Positions 33,101-36,423 of a stretch of 36,423 bases of DNA are shown here, piece after piece. This DNA comes from CAJXZP01 sp963974475 (GTDB taxonomy: Bacteria > Bacteroidota > Bacteroidia > Flavobacteriales_G > Salibacteraceae). The stretch is from contig CAXBCR010000031.1 of assembly GCA_963974475.1 (NCBI GenBank), positions 1-36,423 of the forward strand, read 5' to 3'. The position numbers and the translations under genes were made by a program. The notes beneath the pieces are model-generated. The model made no database searches. It was given only the letters and a program-made list of their open reading frames with translations, and had not been told where the DNA came from. Numbering within the stretch: the stretch's first letter is position 1; each line of letters opens with the position of its first letter.

Positions 33101-36100
33101 TCAAGGTGTTGCAGGTTCTTCTAATACGGGTATTACCACTCTTACTGATAAAACCAGTAACAGTTATGATGGTACGCTTACTAACTTTTCTTTAACAGGA
33201 AGTGCTTCTAATTGGATTACTGGACCAACATCTGTTACTTCTAGTGGTGGAGCAGGAACTTATGAGTTCTACGTAAATGGAACTTCCCAAGGTACAGCTT
33301 CGGTAGTAAACACCTTCTCTTCATCGTCATTAGCAAATGGTGATATTGTAACTGCAGGAGTAACTAATGGTAATGGTTGTTCAGCTGCTGATTCCATTAC
33401 AATTACAGTAAATTCTCCAACATATGGAAGCGTTACTGCTTCTGCTTGTGATAGCTACACTTGGGCTCAAAATGGTATGACTTATACTTCCACTGGAATG
33501 TATAATGATACTATTCAAAATGCCATAGGTTGTGATTCAGTAATTACCTTAGATTTGACTATTAATAGTTTGCCAACGGTTAGTATTAGTTCAGATGCAA
33601 CAAACAATGCGAGCTGCTTAGGTGAAACGGTTAGGTTTATCACAAATGTAGCAGGTTCTACCAGTGCTGTAAACAATGCTCTTGATCTTGCATTAAATAA
33701 TTATGTCGGTATGGGTAATGTTTTGTCTAAGGATAGATCAAACGCTTTTACTATAGAGGCATGGATTAAGACTTCTTTCACTGGAGAAGGGCAAATCATC
33801 AGTAAGTTAAATGATTCATATCCCTACACTGGATATGAATTCAAAATGGTTGGAGGAAAAATTTCATTTGAATTATACAATATTTATAGTTATAATGGTA
33901 TTAAGGTTGTGTCAACAGGCACTTATAATAATGGTGCATGGACACATGTAGCAATGACCTATAATGGCACCTCAAATGCTTCAGGAGTTAAGCTTTATGT
34001 AAATGGAAGCATTGTAGCATCAAGTGTGCTTCAAAATAATTTATCAGCCTCAACAATAAGCTCAGCGCCATTGTGTATTGGCACGAGAAATAATGGGAGT
34101 TGGGGTGATTTCATAGGCTCCATTGACGAAGTCCGAATCTGGAATTATGCTCGTTCTAGTACGGAATTAGGTAATAGTAAGGACAGTGAACTTATCGGGT
34201 CAGAAACAGGCTTAGAAGCTTATTACGATTTCAATCAAGGTATTCCAGGTGCAACAAATACTGGTGTAACAACACTTACAGACAAAACCAGTAACAATAA
34301 TGATGGCGCACTAACTAATTTTTCACTAACAGGAAGTACTTCCAACTGGGTTACAGGGTCTACATCAGTAGTTGGGAATAATGGAACTTCTGAATTCTTT
34401 GTAAATGGAACTTCTCAAGGTGCCGCTTCTGGTGTAAACACGTTTTCTTCTTCTTCACTAGCAGATGGCGATACAGTAACAGTAAAAGTCACTAATGGCA
34501 ATGGTTGTTCCACCTCTGATTCTATCACTATTACTGTAAATACTCCAACAACAGCAACAGTTACACAATCATCATGTGACAGTTACACTTGGTCTCAAAA
34601 TGGAATGACTTATAATTCTACTGGAATGTATAACGATACTATTCTAAATGCCGCAGGTTGTGATTCGGTAATAACGTTAGATTTGACGATAAATCAATCT
34701 ACCGCATCAACAGTATCACAAACATCATGTGACAGTTACACTTGGGCTCAAAATGGAATGACTTATACTTCTACTGGAATGTATAACGATACCATTTTAA
34801 ATGCTGCCGGTTGTGATTCCGTTATTACGTTAGACTTGACGATAAATCAATCTACCGCATCAACAGTTTCACAAACATCATGTGACAGTTACACTTGGTC
34901 TCAAAACGGAATGACTTATAGTGCAACAGGAATGTATAACGATACTATTCTAAATACCGCAGGTTGTGATTCCGTAATAACGTTAGATTTGATTATTAAT
35001 CAGTCTACCGCATCAACAGTTGCACAAACATCATGTGACAGTTACACTTGGTCTCAAAACGGAATGACTTATACTTCTACTGGAATGTATAACGATACCA
35101 TTTTAAATGCAGCAGGTTGTGATTCGGTAATTACGTTAGATTTGACGATAAATCAATCTACCGCATCAACAGTATCACAAACATCATGTGACAGTTACAC
35201 TTGGGCTCAAAATGGAATGACTTATACTTCTACTGGAATGTATAACGATACTATTCTAAATGCCGCAGGTTGTGATTCGGTTATTACATTAAGTTTGACT
35301 ATTAATAGTTTACCAATTGCAACGCTAACTTCAAACGCAACAAATGATGAAATCTGTGCAGGTGAAAACATCACCTTTACCGCTATAGATTCAAGTTCCG
35401 TTAATGGTTTAAATTTTGCCGGAACAAATGATGAAATTGTGGTTACTGGTGCAACTCAGTTTAATATTGGAACTTCAAATGACTTATTAGTGGAAGCATT
35501 GATTAACACAAGTAATACAACTTCAGCAACAACTATTTTTTCTAAAATGACCGCGGGTACAAATGTAGTCGGTAGTGGCTATCAAATTTGGTTAAGCGGA
35601 TCTGGAGTTCTGACCCTTGAATGGGGTGTTAATGGTGGCGGAAGTCTCGCCAACCGATTAATTGTTTCTGGAAACACCATTATTAACGATGGTCTTTGTC
35701 ACCTTATAAAAGTAGAAGTATTAAGATCTGATTCAATGGTTAACCTTTATGTAGATGGTGTAATTGATACAACAGTTATTGACGCAAAAGTTATTGGTAA
35801 CGCAGACAATACTGCAAATGTTTTGATTGGGGCAGAAAGGTCTAATAACTCAATCTACAACTTCATTGGTGATATGTACAACGTTAAGGTGACTGTTGGT
35901 AGCAATGTTGTGGGATCATACAATTTCAATCAAGGTATTGCTGGAGGTTCTAATCAAGGAATAACTACTTTACTTGATAATACTAATAATAGTAATAATG
36001 GTACGTTGCAAGGGTTTGGTTTAACTGGAAACAGCTCAAACTGGGTTTCTTCTTCATGTAATAATCAATCTACATCGGGTAGCTTTGAGTTCTTTGTAAA

Positions 36101-36422
36101 TGGAACTTCCCAAGGTGCCGCTTCTGGTGTAAACACGTTTTCTTCGCCATCACTAGCAGATGGCAATACAGTAACGGTACAATTCACTAATGGCAATGGT
36201 TGTTCAGCCGTTGATTCTATAACCGTAACTGTGAACTCGCCAACAACAGCAACAGTTTCACAAACATCATGTGACAGTTACACTTGGTCTCAAAATGGAA
36301 TGACTTATACTTCTACTGGAATGTATAACGATACCATTCTAAATGCTGCAGGTTGTGATTCGGTAATAACGTTAGATTTGACGATAAATCAATCTACCGC
36401 ATCAACAGTATCACAAACATCA
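30153..36422 (+). CDS. Giant secreted LamG-repeat adhesin-like protein (3'-partial)
   Basis: The ATG at 30153 opens a frame with no stop seen through the window end (2,090 codons, 3' end missing). It starts with a signal peptide (MKNVNLMVILCLFVQSSLFA-Q). Blocks follow: a CDSY..W / GCDSV..L repeat (30213-30350), LamG-like domain 1 (~30448-31130), LamG-like B (~31441-32085), a second CDSY repeat (~32296-32430), LamG-like 2 (~32527-33210, nearly identical to 1), a third CDSY repeat (~33415-33575), LamG-like 3 (~33660-34345), five tandem 51-residue CDSY repeats, a divergent LamG-like domain (~35400-36045) and the start of another CDSY array. Short linkers with YEFFVNGTSQG...NGCS separate them. 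LamG-like domains carry AFTMEAWIKT, WRHVALTYDG, FKFYVDG and GSMDEVRMWN. A T9SS sorting domain is expected beyond the edge. An adhesin or gliding-related surface role is inference. Confidence 0.88.
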   Translation, partial: MKNVNLMVILCLFVQSSLFAQTTTFTVSECDSYAWQSMTLTQSGTYYDTIPNSVGGDSILTLNLTINSSPTVSIASDATNDEICEGENITFTATGTGSANSVNNALNFTVNNYVTMGNVLSKDRTDAFTMEAWIKTSQSGEGQIISKLLASAPYSGYEFKVDGGKLSFELYSGVSYNGIQVRTTSTYNNGAWRHVALTYDGSSSASGFKFYVDGTLVPSGALQNNLTATTISSAPLNIGTRSNGAWGDFIGSMDEVRMWNYARSASQISNNKDNELTGNETGLDAYYSFNQGVAGSSNTGITTLTDKTSNSYDGTLTNFSLTGSASNWITGPTSVTSSGGAGTYEFFVNGTSQGATSTTSTFSSSSLTDGALVNTVITNSNGCSAISANITVTVNPSVTASMISDATNNAICAGDTITITASGAGGTGGTGSSLDLLGSPVDNVTGSNTSLPQGNSPMSIETWFKDDGSTGWTSLVAWGTHGNRTRALLGINNYGQLWHTGNGGASDLTATGTNVRDGQWHHCAVTYTGTTMKLYLDGTQVASGNVSINVSGTNFFIGRYTAGSTPYTVKGSFDEVRIWNDVRTATEISTYKDVELVGTESGLVAYFNFNDGTPDGNNTGVTLTDLTGSSTGISLNNVSLNGTTSNFVSDVPFSQTGGGTYEFFVNGTTQGAASASNTLASSLLSTSDVVKVNATNGAGCSATDSITITINSPTSGSLTASACSSYDWLGTTFTQTGIYVDTIANTAGCDSVITLNLTINSSPTVTIASDATNDEICEGENITFTATGTGSANSVNNALNFTVNNYVTMGNVLSKDRTDAFTMEAWIKTSQSGEGQIISKLLASAPYSGYEFKVDGGKLSFELYSGVSYNGIQVRTTSTYNNGAWRHVALTYDGSSSASGFKFYVDGTLVPSGALQNNLTATTISSAPLNIGTRSNGAWGDFIGSMDEVRMWNYARSASQISNNKDNELTGNETGLDAYYSFNQGVAGSSNTGITTLTDKTSNSYDGTLTNFSLTGSASNWITGPTSVTSSGGAGTYEFYVNGTSQGTASVVNTFSSSSLANGDIVTAGVTNGNGCSAADSITITVNSPTYGSVTASACDSYTWAQNGMTYTSTGMYNDTIQNAIGCDSVITLDLTINSLPTVSISSDATNNASCLGETVRFITNVAGSTSAVNNALDLALNNYVGMGNVLSKDRSNAFTIEAWIKTSFTGEGQIISKLNDSYPYTGYEFKMVGGKISFELYNIYSYNGIKVVSTGTYNNGAWTHVAMTYNGTSNASGVKLYVNGSIVASSVLQNNLSASTISSAPLCIGTRNNGSWGDFIGSIDEVRIWNYARSSTELGNSKDSELIGSETGLEAYYDFNQGIPGATNTGVTTLTDKTSNNNDGALTNFSLTGSTSNWVTGSTSVVGNNGTSEFFVNGTSQGAASGVNTFSSSSLADGDTVTVKVTNGNGCSTSDSITITVNTPTTATVTQSSCDSYTWSQNGMTYNSTGMYNDTILNAAGCDSVITLDLTINQSTASTVSQTSCDSYTWAQNGMTYTSTGMYNDTILNAAGCDSVITLDLTINQSTASTVSQTSCDSYTWSQNGMTYSATGMYNDTILNTAGCDSVITLDLIINQSTASTVAQTSCDSYTWSQNGMTYTSTGMYNDTILNAAGCDSVITLDLTINQSTASTVSQTSCDSYTWAQNGMTYTSTGMYNDTILNAAGCDSVITLSLTINSLPIATLTSNATNDEICAGENITFTAIDSSSVNGLNFAGTNDEIVVTGATQFNIGTSNDLLVEALINTSNTTSATTIFSKMTAGTNVVGSGYQIWLSGSGVLTLEWGVNGGGSLANRLIVSGNTIINDGLCHLIKVEVLRSDSMVNLYVDGVIDTTVIDAKVIGNADNTANVLIGAERSNNSIYNFIGDMYNVKVTVGSNVVGSYNFNQGIAGGSNQGITTLLDNTNNSNNGTLQGFGLTGNSSNWVSSSCNNQSTSGSFEFFVNGTSQGAASGVNTFSSPSLADGNTVTVQFTNGNGCSAVDSITVTVNSPTTATVSQTSCDSYTWSQNGMTYTSTGMYNDTILNAAGCDSVITLDLTINQSTASTVSQTS
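30387..31156 (+). repeat. LamG-region long direct repeat, copy 1
   Basis: These 770 bp appear identical by eye to 32466-33235, an in-frame offset of 2,079 bp (693 codons). Mismatches begin immediately on both sides (for example base 30386 T against C, and 31157 G against T). The repeat covers the end of the SDATNDEIC segment and the whole LamG-like domain 1. Confidence 0.9.
32466..33235 (+). repeat. LamG-region long direct repeat, copy 2
   Basis: This is the partner of 30387-31156. A third, clearly diverged relative lies at about 33580-34365, so the identity of copies 1 and 2 reflects recent duplication or gene conversion rather than general constraint. Confidence 0.9.
34548..35312 (+). repeat. 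Five tandem 153-bp (51-residue) CDSY repeats
   Basis: The anchor TGTGACAGTTACACTTGG recurs at 34575, 34728, 34881, 35034 and 35187, exactly 153 bp apart. Each unit encodes SCDSYTW(S/A)QNGMTY..TGMYNDTILN(A/T)AGCDSV-type sequence with two conserved Cys. Copies are nearly identical at DNA level, so copy number is likely unstable. Single diverged relatives occur at about 30213, 32296 and 33415. Confidence 0.93.
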
Positions 36423-36423
36423 T
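36241..36423 (+). repeat. Start of a second 153-bp repeat array at window edge
   Basis: TGTGACAGTTACACTTGG at 36270 begins another unit, and the last base of the window (36423) is the first base of the next anchor, again 153 bp on. The flanking TCACAAACATCA match the first array, so at least two more units are present and the array continues outside. Confidence 0.88.

Noticed and set aside
34548..35312. Regular 153-bp repeats as a CRISPR-like array
   Set aside because: The repeats are in frame, protein-coding, contiguous without unique spacers, and part of a 2,090-codon ORF.

Overview
The window is AT-rich DNA from a member of the Bacteroidota, probably a flavobacterium-like marine or freshwater lineage. 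The evidence is several large proteins with a signal peptide plus a type IX secretion (T9SS) C-terminal sorting domain, a TonB-dependent receptor with a carboxypeptidase-like N-terminal plug extension, Bacteroidota-type promoters (TAnnTTTG -7 boxes with a TTG/TTTG about 19 bp upstream), and A-rich rather than Shine-Dalgarno start regions. No rRNA, tRNA, CRISPR array, transposase or integrase was seen.

Region 1 (1-11.8 kb) is the most unusual part. The window opens inside a perfect tandem octanucleotide repeat (CCAAACAG). It reads in frame into the signal peptide of a roughly 1,400-residue beta-helix protein with a T9SS sorting domain, a layout expected of a phase-variable surface protein. The 3' end of that gene plus a second T9SS gene (about 473 residues) is then tandemly amplified in ~2.0 kb units. 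There are four copies of the second gene, each preceded by a copy of the first gene's C-terminus. Only the first copy has the full-length upstream gene; the other three are ~174-residue stubs with a sorting domain and no export signal. In all four units the upstream stop and downstream start overlap by 16 nt. Units 1-3 end in an identical 15-bp-stem hairpin. Blocks of identical sequence shared by non-adjacent copies point to recent gene conversion. A bidirectional terminator closes the array.

Region 2 (11.8-29.7 kb) is ordinary chromosomal housekeeping and accessory content. In order: a marR - yceI-like - nitroreductase cluster with matching palindromic operators; an SRPBCC protein; a TonB receptor paired with a secreted CxxC heavy-metal-binding protein; a DUF2237 protein; an ABC-F ATPase; a membrane-anchored peroxiredoxin-like protein; yccF flanked by two paralogous small lipoproteins; a Wzz-like chain-length protein with an O-antigen ligase/polymerase; a PlsC-type acyltransferase; an aldehyde dehydrogenase of the aminomuconate-semialdehyde type; another T9SS cargo protein; and an epimerase-type L-threonine 3-dehydrogenase.

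Region 3 (29.7 kb to the right edge) holds a ~500 bp non-coding stretch and then a giant open frame of at least 2,090 codons that runs off the window. It encodes a secreted, repeat-built adhesin-like protein with five LamG/concanavalin-like domains, two of them identical over about 770 bp of DNA. It also has tandem 51-residue Cys-containing repeats (153 bp period), and a second tandem array starts at the window edge. Both ends of the window therefore carry recombination-prone, secreted repeat proteins.
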